A DNA stretch of 64,000 nt. Source: CAZMGV01 sp964565925 (GTDB taxonomy: Bacteria > JAGRBM01 > JAHCIT01). Each line of letters opens with the position of its first letter. The first letter of the stretch is position 1. A program made the position numbers and the translations under genes. Shown here piece after piece: positions 1-8,932 of this stretch. The DNA lies in assembly GCA_964565925.1 (NCBI GenBank), contig CAZMGV010000018.1, positions 1 to 64,000 of the forward strand, given 5' to 3'. The notes under the pieces are model-generated. The model ran no database searches, had not been told where the DNA came from, and worked only from the letters and a program-made list of their open reading frames with translations.

Positions 1-722
<722 letters not shown>

Positions 723-865
723 AATTGGAAGTTTTCCTCTAGCTTCAATTCGCATTCAGAACCGTCCGAAGACAGTTCATAGCGAATGAACCATATTGGT
801 TGGAAAACAATATTCCGTATGAATTAAACTCAAAAGAGCTTAACGAAAAGCTTTCTACTACCTGG

Positions 866-878
866 TTGTCAAAGACCC
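866..878 (-). promoter_or_regulatory. boxA antitermination element of the rRNA leader
   Basis: Read on the minus strand this is GGGTCTTTGACAA, a close match to the boxA consensus (TGYTCTTTGACAA) that recruits NusB/S10 antitermination complexes to rRNA transcripts. It lies between the promoter at 936-964 and the 16S 5' end at about 722, where boxA is expected. A second, weaker GCTCTTT-like motif lies nearer the gene at about 830-838. Confidence 0.7.
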
Positions 879-935
879 GACGTAGCTTGTTGCTACCACC
901 ACCAGCTGCGGGGGGAACCCCCTCAGCGGAACGCG

Positions 936-964
936 ATTATGAGGATGAACCCCCCCCTGGTCAA
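936..964 (-). promoter_or_regulatory. rRNA operon promoter
   Basis: On the minus strand TTGACC (959-964) and CATAAT (936-941) are separated by exactly 17 bp, a near-consensus sigma-70 promoter. The bases following the -10 are GC-rich (CGCG), the discriminator type typical of stringently controlled rRNA promoters. An A/T-rich tract upstream (about 977-1012) could act as an UP element. Transcription would start near 930 and give a leader of about 208 nt. Confidence 0.75.
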
Positions 965-1250
965 TAGCGACTGGAGAAAAAGTTTCCTCGCTTTTTTCCA
1001 TAATAATAACAGTAACTTAGAGCTATGACGTCGGTCAGTCTCTCGCCCGATTTTTCGGCACTGGCCAATCGGCCAGTAGGTGGAAACCCTTTGAAAATCG
1101 CCCTTTCATCATAAGAATCAGCTACTTAGCTGATATTCGGCCTCAAATTCATGGGATGACGCCAGGCAGCATGAAAACGGGCGATTTGGAGCCTGTCCGC
1201 TCTAAATCCTGCTGGCGGGCAAATATCCGCCGTGCCACGCTCCGGAAATC
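965..1250. other. Intergenic region between rRNA promoter and first CDS
   Basis: With the leader at 723-964 this is the first long gene-free stretch. I see no gene here. It holds two small inverted repeats: ACTGGCC-AATC-GGCCAGT (1060-1077) and ATCAGCT-ACTT-AGCTGAT (1117-1134). The second could be an operator or hairpin for the plus-strand gene starting at 1251. A weak promoter candidate, TTGAAA (1091) with AAGAAT 16 bp downstream, points towards that gene. Confidence 0.4.
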
Positions 1251-2255
1251 GTGAAACGCCAGCCCCGCCGGTACGGCCCTTCGACCGACTCAGAGTCCGC
1301 ACTGCATCTACTGGCGGGCTTCTGCGGCGGGATCGTCATTGCCATATTTGGTATCATCGCTTTCATCGATCCGGTAAAGACCGGAGCAACCCACCGCGCC
1401 GGAAGTATCTGCCTGATATTCCTTGGCCTGACGACCAGCCTTCATTCGATCTATTCTGCAACGCGCAACGCCGGCCTGTACAGCCGGATATGGGCAATCA
1501 GCGACGAACCGTGGCTTGCTGTATCCAGTTGGCAGAAGTTCGAGAGCGATCCGGTCGATACCTATTCCCGAACGGAGATGCTCTTTCTTGTGCCGGTTTC
1601 TATCAGCAGTGGCGGCGCAGTTGCCTGGATATTTGCGAATTGGCCGTGGGCGTTTGGCATCGCGTTCCTTGCAGTTACGGCTGGTGTGCTGCTGGCAAAA
1701 AGACGGCGGATATACCGGACCCTGCAGCAACGGAAATGGACGAGGACTATTTTGGTTCTCGAGCAGTTGCCGCTACCCCCGGGCGAAACACTGACCGGAA
1801 CCATTTATTGCGGGCGCCGCGTGCACCCGGATGGCAGCTTCCAGATCACCCTGACCTGTTCTGCTGACCGGGTCGTCTACAACGAAAATGCTTCTACGCT
1901 CGTCCGCTGGGCGTACTACCTGTCAGCGATGGGCGCTGCGCTCGGCCGGATATATCACACGCGGCCATATGAACCGATGTCTATCTACTCGACCGTACGC
2001 ACGGACTTTTACAGCCAGTTACTGATCGTGCCCTCCAAGACGGTTAAGTACGGACGAAAAATCCAGACCGCTATTCCGGTCTCGTTTGTGATCCCTCACG
2101 GTTTTCCAGGAACCTCCGTCGAGGGCAAGGATCACGTTTACTGGCAACTGGAAATCTGGGGCGGAGATATACCGGGGATCGACTTCGGCGCCGTTTTCGA
2201 TCTCCCCGTCTATCAGGTGAAAGACGACACAAGGATTCGGATCAGACAGGCCTAG
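1251..2255 (+). CDS. Multi-pass membrane protein with C-terminal beta domain (DUF3592-like)
   Basis: The product has 334 residues. About four hydrophobic segments lie in the N-terminal half (roughly 19-40, 47-68, 107-130 and 132-150), followed by a soluble C-terminal region with an arrestin-like beta pattern. The motif near the end, WQLEIWGGDIPGIDFGAVFDLPV, resembles the C-termini of DUF3592-type proteins; that family call is tentative. The start is GTG at 1251 with only a weak purine tract upstream. It stops 6 bp before the stop of the convergent SGNH gene. No catalytic motif is visible, so no reaction can be assigned. Confidence 0.7.
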   Translation: MKRQPRRYGPSTDSESALHLLAGFCGGIVIAIFGIIAFIDPVKTGATHRAGSICLIFLGLTTSLHSIYSATRNAGLYSRIWAISDEPWLAVSSWQKFESDPVDTYSRTEMLFLVPVSISSGGAVAWIFANWPWAFGIAFLAVTAGVLLAKRRRIYRTLQQRKWTRTILVLEQLPLPPGETLTGTIYCGRRVHPDGSFQITLTCSADRVVYNENASTLVRWAYYLSAMGAALGRIYHTRPYEPMSIYSTVRTDFYSQLLIVPSKTVKYGRKIQTAIPVSFVIPHGFPGTSVEGKDHVYWQLEIWGGDIPGIDFGAVFDLPVYQVKDDTRIRIRQA

Positions 2256-2261
2256 TGGCTC

Positions 2262-3290
2262 TTACTGCTGCCCCGCCAGCCAGTCTGCGAACCGCCGGTT
2301 ACCTTTCGGCGACAGATGGTTGTGATCGGCAAACAGCCCGGTGCGGGTTTTCCAGTCCGCGGGGGCGAACACCTCGCCGTCCAGCACCCTCCAGCGGGAG
2401 AGCTTCGCACCTGCCTCCAGCCCCGCACGCATCGTGCTTCGTTCGGCCGCATGACAGGTGCGGAATTCCTCCAGCGAACCGGCCTGACAGGCACTGAACG
2501 GTTCCAGGAGTTTCAGCGCTTCAGCTGGATCGGCATCGGATGGCAGTGGTTCGGCGAGCAGGGACGGCGGCATAATAAGCCACTCCTCGGAACCTGAAGC
2601 GGCCAGTTCGCTTCCCAATTCGCGCACACACTCCTTCAGCCGTTCTTCGTGGCGGGCACGGAGTACAATGTAATCCGGAATGGGAACCGGCTGGTCAGGC
2701 CCGATGCCTTTCTGCAGCCACGCTCCGAATCGCCGGTAGAGGTCCACAAACAGTCTCGAATCCACCAGCGGCTGAAGTGGCCGGTAGCGGGCCGGGAGCC
2801 TAGGGAACGGACACCAGCTGAGCGGCTCGCCGATGGCGGCCCAGTTCCAGCCGGTCATCACCAGCACAACGTCGGGTTTGAGACGCGGAACCCACCGGCG
2901 CGCCGCCAGGCGTATCTGCGGGCAGGACCAGCCCGGAACCCCGGCATTGATGACCTCGGCCCGGCCGCCTTCCGGTCCGTCCTTTTCGTTCAGTTTCTTT
3001 TCGTAGAGTGCCGGCCAGGCGCCGTCGCCGTCGACCAGATGGCCCCAGGTCGTGGATTCGCCCAGCGCCAGGATCCGCTTCACGCCGGCGGTTCTGGCAA
3101 CGGCGTAGTCCCGCTCTCGGAACCGGAGAAAGCCGTCGCCTTTCGGTGACGCTTCCGGCAGCCGGTATTCCAGTTCCGGGTCCCTCACGTACTGCATCGG
3201 ATAGCGGACCCGGAGATACAGCTCCCATGCGCCCAGCATTGCGGCGAGCAGTCCGAACGTACCCAGGGAAATCAGAAGGTTTTTCTTCAC
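2262..3290 (-). CDS. Membrane-anchored SGNH/GDSL hydrolase-family protein
   Basis: The product has 342 residues with a single N-terminal hydrophobic helix (about 4-24) that would anchor it on the outer face of the inner membrane. The block I motif ALGESTTWG places the nucleophile at Ser79 (GES instead of GDS). Block V is D322-H-N-H325 near the C-terminus, completing the Ser-Asp-His triad. A GWN segment in the middle could supply the block III Asn. The family includes esterases and O-acetyl transferases or hydrolases acting on lipids and polysaccharides; the substrate here is unknown. The start is GTG with no clear ribosome-binding site, so the N-terminus is uncertain by a few residues. Confidence 0.75.
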   Translation of the reverse strand: MKKNLLISLGTFGLLAAMLGAWELYLRVRYPMQYVRDPELEYRLPEASPKGDGFLRFRERDYAVARTAGVKRILALGESTTWGHLVDGDGAWPALYEKKLNEKDGPEGGRAEVINAGVPGWSCPQIRLAARRWVPRLKPDVVLVMTGWNWAAIGEPLSWCPFPRLPARYRPLQPLVDSRLFVDLYRRFGAWLQKGIGPDQPVPIPDYIVLRARHEERLKECVRELGSELAASGSEEWLIMPPSLLAEPLPSDADPAEALKLLEPFSACQAGSLEEFRTCHAAERSTMRAGLEAGAKLSRWRVLDGEVFAPADWKTRTGLFADHNHLSPKGNRRFADWLAGQQ

Positions 3291-3389
3291 GGAATTTAAT
3301 CAGCATAGGGCCGGAACGTCACAGTCTCAACCGGCCGTCCGTGGCGCAGATCACCGAACCGGTGACGCCACCCGCAGTTCACTGGGGGT

Positions 3390-3866
3390 ATGAAGAAACG
3401 AACCCTTCCCGAACTCATAGTGACCTTGCTGCTGGTGTTCTCGATAGCCGCGTGCTCCGACCAGGGCCGCCTGGTCGCGATCGATGTCGAGTGCGACGAG
3501 ACGGTTCTGCATCCCGGCGAATCCACCAAGTGCGGTGCGAGCGGCATCTACGCCGATGACTCATCGGACATCACCAGTTCTGACTCTTCTTACGATGATT
3601 CCAGCTCGGACGATAGCGATGCGGGTACACTGATCGTCGTCGTGGTGGTCGTCGTCATAGTCGTGGCGGCGGTGTCACTGGTCGAGTGGATCTCCGAACC
3701 CGACGATCTGACCGATGAATGCACGTGGCACGCCTCCGGCGGCTATTTCACCAGTGGGGGCATCTTTACCGCCTACACCGCCCCGTCCCACGCATCCGGC
3801 GACGTCAGTATTTATTGTGCAGCCGAAGGAAGGGCCGGATCGACAACCATCCGGATCGAGCCATGA
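3390..3866 (+). CDS. Lipoprotein with Ig-like halves split by a Ser/Asp tract and poly-valine segment
   Basis: The product has 158 residues. A signal peptide ends in the lipobox SIAAC, giving lipidated Cys22. Residues 30-55 (a 'LHPGES..CGASGIYAD' pattern) and 107-157 ('CTWHASGGYFTSGGIFTAYTAP' onward) look like the two halves of one bacterial Ig-like (Big-type) domain. Between them lie a Ser/Asp-rich tract (about 55-78) and a strongly hydrophobic run of Val and Ile (about 79-97) that could span a membrane. Four Cys remain outside the lipobox. The start has a G-rich ribosome-binding sequence just upstream. No function can be assigned. Confidence 0.75.
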   Translation: MKKRTLPELIVTLLLVFSIAACSDQGRLVAIDVECDETVLHPGESTKCGASGIYADDSSDITSSDSSYDDSSSDDSDAGTLIVVVVVVVIVVAAVSLVEWISEPDDLTDECTWHASGGYFTSGGIFTAYTAPSHASGDVSIYCAAEGRAGSTTIRIEP

Positions 3867-3883
3867 AGGCACCCTCTTTTCTG

Positions 3884-3901
3884 ATTGACTCGCGAGTCAA
3901 T
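3884..3901. promoter_or_regulatory. Perfect palindromic operator upstream of the acyl-CoA dehydrogenase pair
   Basis: ATTGACTCGCGAGTCAAT is an 18-bp perfect palindrome about 125 bp upstream of the dehydrogenase start. Its 14-bp core TGACTCGCGAGTCA recurs exactly at 62550-62563 before the SDR gene, and a 12-of-16 match lies at 27744-27759 before the megasynthase. Its left arm, TTGACT, could also serve as a -35 box, in which case binding would repress. The form fits a dimeric helix-turn-helix regulator such as TetR; the regulator itself is not in the window. Confidence 0.6.
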
Positions 3902-4025
3902 TTCAGGTTCTGATAGGCGCCGGTCGATTTGAAAACACGCGCGTCCGGAACCCGCCCTCCCGAAAGGGCTCGTGCCTGAAAGGGACCGGAACGCGCCCTG
4001 GAAGAGAGAAGAGAGGGAGTCCCCT

Positions 4026-5243
4026 ATGTCCGAAGCAGAACAGAAAGATACCCCGGAGCAGGCAGAGTTCCGCGCCTATGTCCGGAAATGGCTGAAAGAT
4101 AACAAGCCGCCGAAGCCCAATTTCCGGCTGCCCCAGTCCGCGCTCGAGGTCATGACCGAAGAGCAGCGGGTTTATCTCTGCTCGTGGCAGAGAAAATGCT
4201 ACGACGCCGGCCTCATCGGCACGGACATTCCGAAGGCCTACGGCGGCGGCGGCGCCACCGACAAGCGCCAGCGTATCGTGAACCAGGAGATGGGCCACGC
4301 CGACGTGCCCTATTTCATCAACGTCATCGGCCTGGGCATGGCGGCCCCGACGATCCTCGTGCACGGCACGGAAGAGCAGAAGCGGCGCTTTGTGCCGGGA
4401 ATTCTCTCCTCCGACGACATCTGGTGCCAGGGATTCTCCGAGCCGGGTGCCGGTTCGGACCTCGCCAACTCGCAGACCTTCGCCGAAAAGCGCGGCGACA
4501 TGTGGGTCATCAACGGCCACAAGGTGTGGACCTCGCTCGCGCACTTCGCGAGCTGGATGATCCTGCTCTGCCGCACGAGCCGCGACGACAAGTACGCGGG
4601 CCTCTCGTATTTCATCGTCCCGATCAAGGGGGCCAAGGGCGTCACCGTCCGGCCGCTCATCAAGATCACGGGCGAAACCGGATTCAACGAAGTGCTCTTC
4701 GACAATCTCGAAGTGTCCGACACGATGCGTCTCGACCAGGTCGGTAACGGCTGGAAGGTCGCCATGACGACGCTCCTCTACGAGCGCGGCGCGGCGGAAT
4801 CGGCCGGGCGGGCGGAAAACCCGCTCACCGACGTAGTCGACCGCCTGATCGCGCTGGGCAAGAAGACCAAACGCGACGGCCGTCCGGCGATCGAAGATCC
4901 TGTACTCCGCGACCGGATCGTCCAGTTCGCCATCAAGGCGGAGGGCATCAAGCAGGTGTTCCGCCGGGCCCGCGTGCCGGCGCTCACCGCCAACAACCCG
5001 ATGCGCATCCCGCTGCAGGGCAAGCTGATCGGGTCGGAGTTCGCCCAGCTGTCGGCCGCGCTGGCCCTCGAAATCGAGGGACCGTCGGCCAACTACTACA
5101 AGGGCGACCCCAAGGCGCCCGACAACGCCGCGTGGCCGCTGGCCTACATGAACTCGTACGGCATCACGATCGCCGCCGGCACGAGCGAGATTCAGCGCAA
5201 CATCCTGGGCGAGCGCGTCCTCGGACTGCCGAAGTCCAAATAA
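4026..5243 (+). CDS. Acyl-CoA dehydrogenase, FadE type (first of a pair)
   Basis: The product has 405 residues and is an FAD-dependent acyl-CoA dehydrogenase that would introduce the alpha-beta double bond in beta-oxidation. It has an N-terminal helical domain, a middle beta domain with the flavin and substrate motif WCQGFSEPGAGSD, and a C-terminal helical bundle ending in GTSEIQRNILGERVLGLP. Where medium-chain enzymes carry the catalytic Glu just before GT, this protein has Ala (AAGTSEIQ), so the base must come from elsewhere or from the partner subunit. I chose ATG 4026 over GTG 3972 because of the GAGAGGGAG sequence just upstream and the family alignment. The second dehydrogenase follows after 18 bp. 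Confidence 0.92.
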   Translation: MSEAEQKDTPEQAEFRAYVRKWLKDNKPPKPNFRLPQSALEVMTEEQRVYLCSWQRKCYDAGLIGTDIPKAYGGGGATDKRQRIVNQEMGHADVPYFINVIGLGMAAPTILVHGTEEQKRRFVPGILSSDDIWCQGFSEPGAGSDLANSQTFAEKRGDMWVINGHKVWTSLAHFASWMILLCRTSRDDKYAGLSYFIVPIKGAKGVTVRPLIKITGETGFNEVLFDNLEVSDTMRLDQVGNGWKVAMTTLLYERGAAESAGRAENPLTDVVDRLIALGKKTKRDGRPAIEDPVLRDRIVQFAIKAEGIKQVFRRARVPALTANNPMRIPLQGKLIGSEFAQLSAALALEIEGPSANYYKGDPKAPDNAAWPLAYMNSYGITIAAGTSEIQRNILGERVLGLPKSK

Positions 5244-5261
5244 GGGAGAGGGAAAACAATC

Positions 5262-6551
5262 ATGAGTCAGCCCAAGGATTTCGGATTCGGTTCCAACGAA
5301 GTGATGCTGCAGCAACAGGCGAGGAAATTCCTCGACGAACACTGCAATATCGAGAAACTCAGGAAACTGCTCGGAGACTACACCGCCTACGAGCGCCCGA
5401 CGTGGCGCAAGTTCGATGAAGACCTCTGGAAGAAGACCGTCGACCTCGGATGGCAGGCCCTTGCCGTGCCGGAAGAGGCCAACGGCCCGGGCCTCGGCAT
5501 GGTGGCTGTCGCCGCCCTCGTCGAGGAAGCCGGCGCACATGCGCTGCCGTCGCCGCTGCTGGCGACGCTGCTCACGACGTTCGTCCTGAAGGCCGCCAAG
5601 AGCCCCGAGGGGATTGCCTGGATGGGCCGGATCGCCGAAGGCGAAGCGGCAACCCTGGCCGTGACCAATACGGACGGCTCTTGGGAGCCCGGCGACGCCC
5701 CGCTCGAAGCGAAAGAGTCGGCGGGCGGAGTGGTGCTGAACGGCACGGCGGCTTTCGTGCTGGACGCGCCCAAGGTGGACTTCCTGGTCGTCTCCGCACG
5801 GAGCGCCAAGGGCGTCGGCCTCTATGCGGTTCCCGTGAAAACGGCGGGAGTTACGGTGAAGGCCGACCGCATCATCGATCTCACCCGTGAACAGGCGACC
5901 GTCACGTTCAGCAACGTGAAGGTGCCCGGAACGGGCACGATCGCCGCCGCCGGAAAAGGCGACGGGGTGCTCAAGAAGGCACTTCCGTCCATCTGGACCG
6001 CCATCGCGGCCGATTCAGCCGGAGCCGCCGAGTGGCAGCTCAAGACGACGGTGGAATACGCCAAGGTGCGCGAGCAGTTCGGCCACCCGATCGGCTTCTT
6101 TCAGGCGGTAAAGCACCCGATCGTCAATATGATGATCGAGATCGACCAGCTCCGCTCGCTCGTTTACAACGCCGCGTGCGCGATCGACCACGAACCGGCA
6201 GACGCCGAACAGTTCGCCCGTATCGCCAAGGCGGCGGCGGCCGACACCGGCTGGTTCTGTTCGGGCCGGTCCGTGCAACTGCACGGAGGTATCGGGTTTA
6301 CGTGGGAGTGCGACGTCCACATCTACTTCAAGCGCCAGCAGATGAACCAGTTCCTCTACGGCGACGCCGTCCATCACCGGCGCCACCTGGCGGACCTGAT
6401 CATCGGACCGGCGGCCGCGCCCAGGGCGATTGCCGCCAAGGCGGCCGTCAAAGCGGCACCTAAGAAGGTCGCGAAGAAAGCCGCGAAAAAACCGGCGAAG
6501 AAGGCCGCCAAAAAGGCACCCAAGAAAACCGCGAAGAAAAAGAAGCGCTAG
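5262..6551 (+). CDS. Acyl-CoA dehydrogenase (second of a pair) with histone H1-like Lys/Ala tail
   Basis: The product has 429 residues. Residues 1 to about 384 form an acyl-CoA dehydrogenase fold with the GGIGFTWE motif near the C-terminal bundle, the type seen in subunits of heterotetrameric steroid side-chain dehydrogenases. It is therefore probably the partner of the upstream enzyme, 18 bp away. Residues 385-429 are almost entirely Lys, Ala and Pro in repeated AAKKxAKK units, resembling the C-terminal tail of histone H1. That tail is not part of the family and is in frame, with a normal stop. It may bind DNA, polyphosphate or acidic membrane. A strong GGGAGAGGG ribosome-binding site precedes the ATG. 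Confidence 0.9.
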   Translation: MSQPKDFGFGSNEVMLQQQARKFLDEHCNIEKLRKLLGDYTAYERPTWRKFDEDLWKKTVDLGWQALAVPEEANGPGLGMVAVAALVEEAGAHALPSPLLATLLTTFVLKAAKSPEGIAWMGRIAEGEAATLAVTNTDGSWEPGDAPLEAKESAGGVVLNGTAAFVLDAPKVDFLVVSARSAKGVGLYAVPVKTAGVTVKADRIIDLTREQATVTFSNVKVPGTGTIAAAGKGDGVLKKALPSIWTAIAADSAGAAEWQLKTTVEYAKVREQFGHPIGFFQAVKHPIVNMMIEIDQLRSLVYNAACAIDHEPADAEQFARIAKAAAADTGWFCSGRSVQLHGGIGFTWECDVHIYFKRQQMNQFLYGDAVHHRRHLADLIIGPAAAPRAIAAKAAVKAAPKKVAKKAAKKPAKKAAKKAPKKTAKKKKR

Positions 6552-6566
6552 CTCGCGCCTCTATCC

Positions 6567-6602
6567 AAAACGGCCGGTTCCCCCAGGGGAACCGGCCGTT
6601 TT
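6567..6602. terminator. Intrinsic terminator, bidirectional
   Basis: AAAACGGCCGGTTCCCC (6567-6583) and its exact complement (6586-6602) form a strong stem with A- and T-runs at the base. It lies between the acyl-CoA dehydrogenase operon and the convergent aldo/keto reductase gene and can serve both. Confidence 0.88.
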
Positions 6603-6647
6603 CTTTGGGCGAACCTGCTTCGCCACCGGCCAGTCACTACCGACCTG

Positions 6648-7670
6648 TTACCACGGCTCGCGCATCCCGATGAATGAGTATGGATAGCCCCAGTCGAGTT
6701 TCGACGCCTGATCGAGCGTCTTCACATCGTCGTCGGACAGTTTCACTTCCAGCGCCTTCAGGTTGTCGTCCAGTTGCGCCACCGTGCGCGCGCCGACGAT
6801 CACCGACGTGAGCCCCGGCTGGCGAAGCAGCCACGCCAGCGACACCGACGCGGCGGACGCGTTATGCTTCTTCGCTACGGCGTCGACAGCGTCCAGTATC
6901 TGCCAGTTCCGTTCATTGTCGATCTGTTTCCACGAGTCGCGCCATTCGCCGAGCCGGCTACCGGCCGGTGGCTGCATTCCCTTGCGGTATTTGCCCGACA
7001 GGAACCCGCGGCTGAGCGGTGACCAGATCAGCATGCCGAGGCCAAAGTGGCGGCAGCCCGGGACAACTTCCCGTTCGGCATCACGCGCCACGAGCGACCA
7101 CTGAAACTGCACCGACGCATATCCCTGAACGCCCATTTCGCGGGCGGTCACGACCGCCTCGCCCAGCCGGTACCCGGTGTAGTTGGAGCAGCCCACGTAA
7201 CGGACCTTGCCGCTCGTGACGAGGTCGTCCAGCGCCCGAAGCGTCTCCTCGATCGGCGCACGGCGGTCCTGCATGTGGACCTGGTAGAGATCGATATAGT
7301 CCGTCTGGAGGCGGCGCAGGGAGTCCTCGCAGGCCTTGATGATCGCCTTGCGCGACAGTCCGTAGGTGTTCGGGTCGGGACGGCCCGCCCCCATCATCAT
7401 CGGGAAGCGGCACTTGGTGGCGATAACCACCTGCTCGCGCCGGTCTTTCACCCATTTGCCGAGCAGTTCCTCGGAACGCCCTTCGGAATATACGTTGGCG
7501 GTATCGATGAAGTTGATGCCCTTCTCAAGGCAGCGCTCGAGAACTTTCTTGGCCTCGTCGTCGGGGGAAGTGACTCCCTTCATGAACGACTGTGATTCGC
7601 CGAAGGTCATGGCGCCCAGACACAGCTCCGGGACACGCAGACCGCTTTTGCCGAGATTACGGATTTCCAT
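6648..7670 (-). CDS. Aldo/keto reductase
   Basis: The product has 340 residues forming a TIM barrel of the AKR superfamily, which reduces aldehydes and ketones with NADPH. The catalytic tetrad is intact: Asp56, Tyr61, Lys86 and His132, in the motifs DTANVYSEGRSE, ATK and QVH. The cofactor segment SVIVGARTVAQLDDNLKAL near the C-terminus is also typical. The length fits the YajO/YghZ-like branch. It ends close to the terminator at 6567-6602. A TACGAA-N7-TTCGTA palindrome lies just upstream of the start. The natural substrate cannot be read from sequence. Confidence 0.93.
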   Translation of the reverse strand: MEIRNLGKSGLRVPELCLGAMTFGESQSFMKGVTSPDDEAKKVLERCLEKGINFIDTANVYSEGRSEELLGKWVKDRREQVVIATKCRFPMMMGAGRPDPNTYGLSRKAIIKACEDSLRRLQTDYIDLYQVHMQDRRAPIEETLRALDDLVTSGKVRYVGCSNYTGYRLGEAVVTAREMGVQGYASVQFQWSLVARDAEREVVPGCRHFGLGMLIWSPLSRGFLSGKYRKGMQPPAGSRLGEWRDSWKQIDNERNWQILDAVDAVAKKHNASAASVSLAWLLRQPGLTSVIVGARTVAQLDDNLKALEVKLSDDDVKTLDQASKLDWGYPYSFIGMREPW

Positions 7671-7682
7671 GAATACCCCCGA

Positions 7683-7701
7683 TACGAACAGAGGTTTCGT
7701 A
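7683..7701. promoter_or_regulatory. Short palindrome upstream of the aldo/keto reductase
   Basis: TACGAA-CAGAGGT-TTCGTA has 6-bp perfect arms and begins 13 bp before the reductase start codon. It may be an operator overlapping the leader. The arms are short enough to occur by chance. Confidence 0.3.
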
Positions 7702-7748
7702 CCCGATCCCGGAGGGCCCGTCTATACGGGTTGCCCGTTAGGAGGCCG

Positions 7749-8429
7749 CTACTGCCCGGCCGGCATCGGGCCGTTCATCTGGGCGACGGACTGGCGGTCC
7801 TGCGGGGTGTTGAACTCGGTGCCGGTAAGGTGCGACCGGATGAACTGGACGCCCTGGATATTCGCACCCCGGAAGTCCGCCCAGCGAAGGTCGCAGTTCA
7901 CGAACACGGCATCGTGCAGATCGGCGTTCCTGAAATCGGTGTACTGCAGGTTGCTGCCGACGAACGAGGATTTTGGAAGCCGGGCGCCCTGGAACACGGC
8001 GCGGGAGAGGTTCGCCTGATCGAAGTTGGCGCGCTCGATCTCGGCACTGTTAAAGTTGGCGAACCGCAGATCGGCTTCGCGGAAGGTGGCCTCACGCAGG
8101 TCCGCTCTGTTGAACCGGCCGCGCACCACGCGGGATTTGTCGAAGTTAGCGCTGAGCAGCTGGCCCTTCTCGAAACTGGCGTTCACCAGCACGGCGCCCT
8201 GGAACTGCGGCGCCATGAGGTGGATGCTGGCGAGTTCGACCTTGTCGGCGTGGGTGCCGGAAAGGTCCTTGGCGAACGCCTGTGGTTGTTCGTCCGCGTG
8301 AGCCGGCGGATCCCAGTTGCCATCGTAGAGTGCAGAGGGCGGCTTTTTCCGGAACGCGATCCGTCTCGCGGCGCATCCCGAAGAGGCGGCCAGCAGCAGC
8401 ACGGCAAGTGCGGTCAAAGCCCGTTTCAT
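7749..8429 (-). CDS. Pentapeptide-repeat lipoprotein
   Basis: The product has 226 residues. The signal peptide MKRALTALAVLLLAASSGC has a lipobox ending at Cys19. After a short linker the rest consists of pentapeptide repeats of the A(D/N)LXX type, for example ANFDK, ADLRE, ADLRF, ANFNS, ANFDQ and ADLHD, which fold as a right-handed quadrilateral beta helix. I chose the ATG at 8429 because GGAG lies 6 nt upstream; in-frame ATGs further upstream are too close to or beyond that site. Pentapeptide-repeat proteins act as scaffolds or DNA mimics, but a lipidated exported one is more likely structural. No partner is evident. Confidence 0.85.
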   Translation of the reverse strand: MKRALTALAVLLLAASSGCAARRIAFRKKPPSALYDGNWDPPAHADEQPQAFAKDLSGTHADKVELASIHLMAPQFQGAVLVNASFEKGQLLSANFDKSRVVRGRFNRADLREATFREADLRFANFNSAEIERANFDQANLSRAVFQGARLPKSSFVGSNLQYTDFRNADLHDAVFVNCDLRWADFRGANIQGVQFIRSHLTGTEFNTPQDRQSVAQMNGPMPAGQ

Positions 8430-8552
8430 CGTCATCTCCGGGTGAATCATGCAAGCCGGAGACCAGCTGCACCAGCCACATCCATGACAACTCGGAACCT
8501 GCCATTAGCATTATAGAATTTGGAACCGGACTTTGGATGAACCCGCCGTGAA

Positions 8553-8915
8553 CTACCGTTCAGAATCTGGCTTTGAGGGCATAGTCAGGTCGGGAGCGTA
8601 CCGAAGCGAAACGACAGGCGTTCGCTTTAGAGACAGAATTTCCGCCAGGCAGTGACGGATATACGGGGCCGACTTCTCAAGGGCTTTCTCGATCTCGCCC
8701 TTCGTGAACCTGGTCTGGATCGTCGGCACGCAGACGATCCGGATCCGCGAGCCGTCGGGCGCCACCTCGAGACTGAACAGCTCCAGCCCCTCCAGCTTGG
8801 GGTCCGACAGGCTCTTGATGAGCAGCGCGATCTCACGGCGGAAAAGCGACTGGAGTCGCTCGTCGCGCACCTGGCGGGCGCGTCCGCCGCCTTCGTCGGG
8901 ATCCTGCCAGACCAT
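8553..8915 (-). CDS. rbfA: Ribosome-binding factor A
   Basis: The product has 120 residues and matches the KH-fold family that assists late 30S maturation by binding helix 1 of the 16S rRNA. Family features visible are the N-terminal LQSLFRREIALLIKSLSDPKL segment, the central 'LEVAPDGSRIRIVC' strand and the 'SAPYIRHCLAEIL' helix followed by 'TPVVSLRYAPD', equivalent to the usual PeLhFryD. The reading frame extends upstream into ispG, but the ATG at 8915, just after the ispG stop (17-bp gap), fits the family length. It is probably cotranscribed with ispG. Confidence 0.82.
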   Translation of the reverse strand: MVWQDPDEGGGRARQVRDERLQSLFRREIALLIKSLSDPKLEGLELFSLEVAPDGSRIRIVCVPTIQTRFTKGEIEKALEKSAPYIRHCLAEILSLKRTPVVSLRYAPDLTMPSKPDSER

Positions 8916-8932
8916 CCTGCCGGTTCCCGTGC

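Noticed and set aside
3903..5540. 545-residue open frame on the minus strand
   Set aside because: Antisense shadow of the acyl-CoA dehydrogenase genes. GC-rich third positions keep the frame open; its protein is Arg/Val/Gly-rich with no fold pattern.
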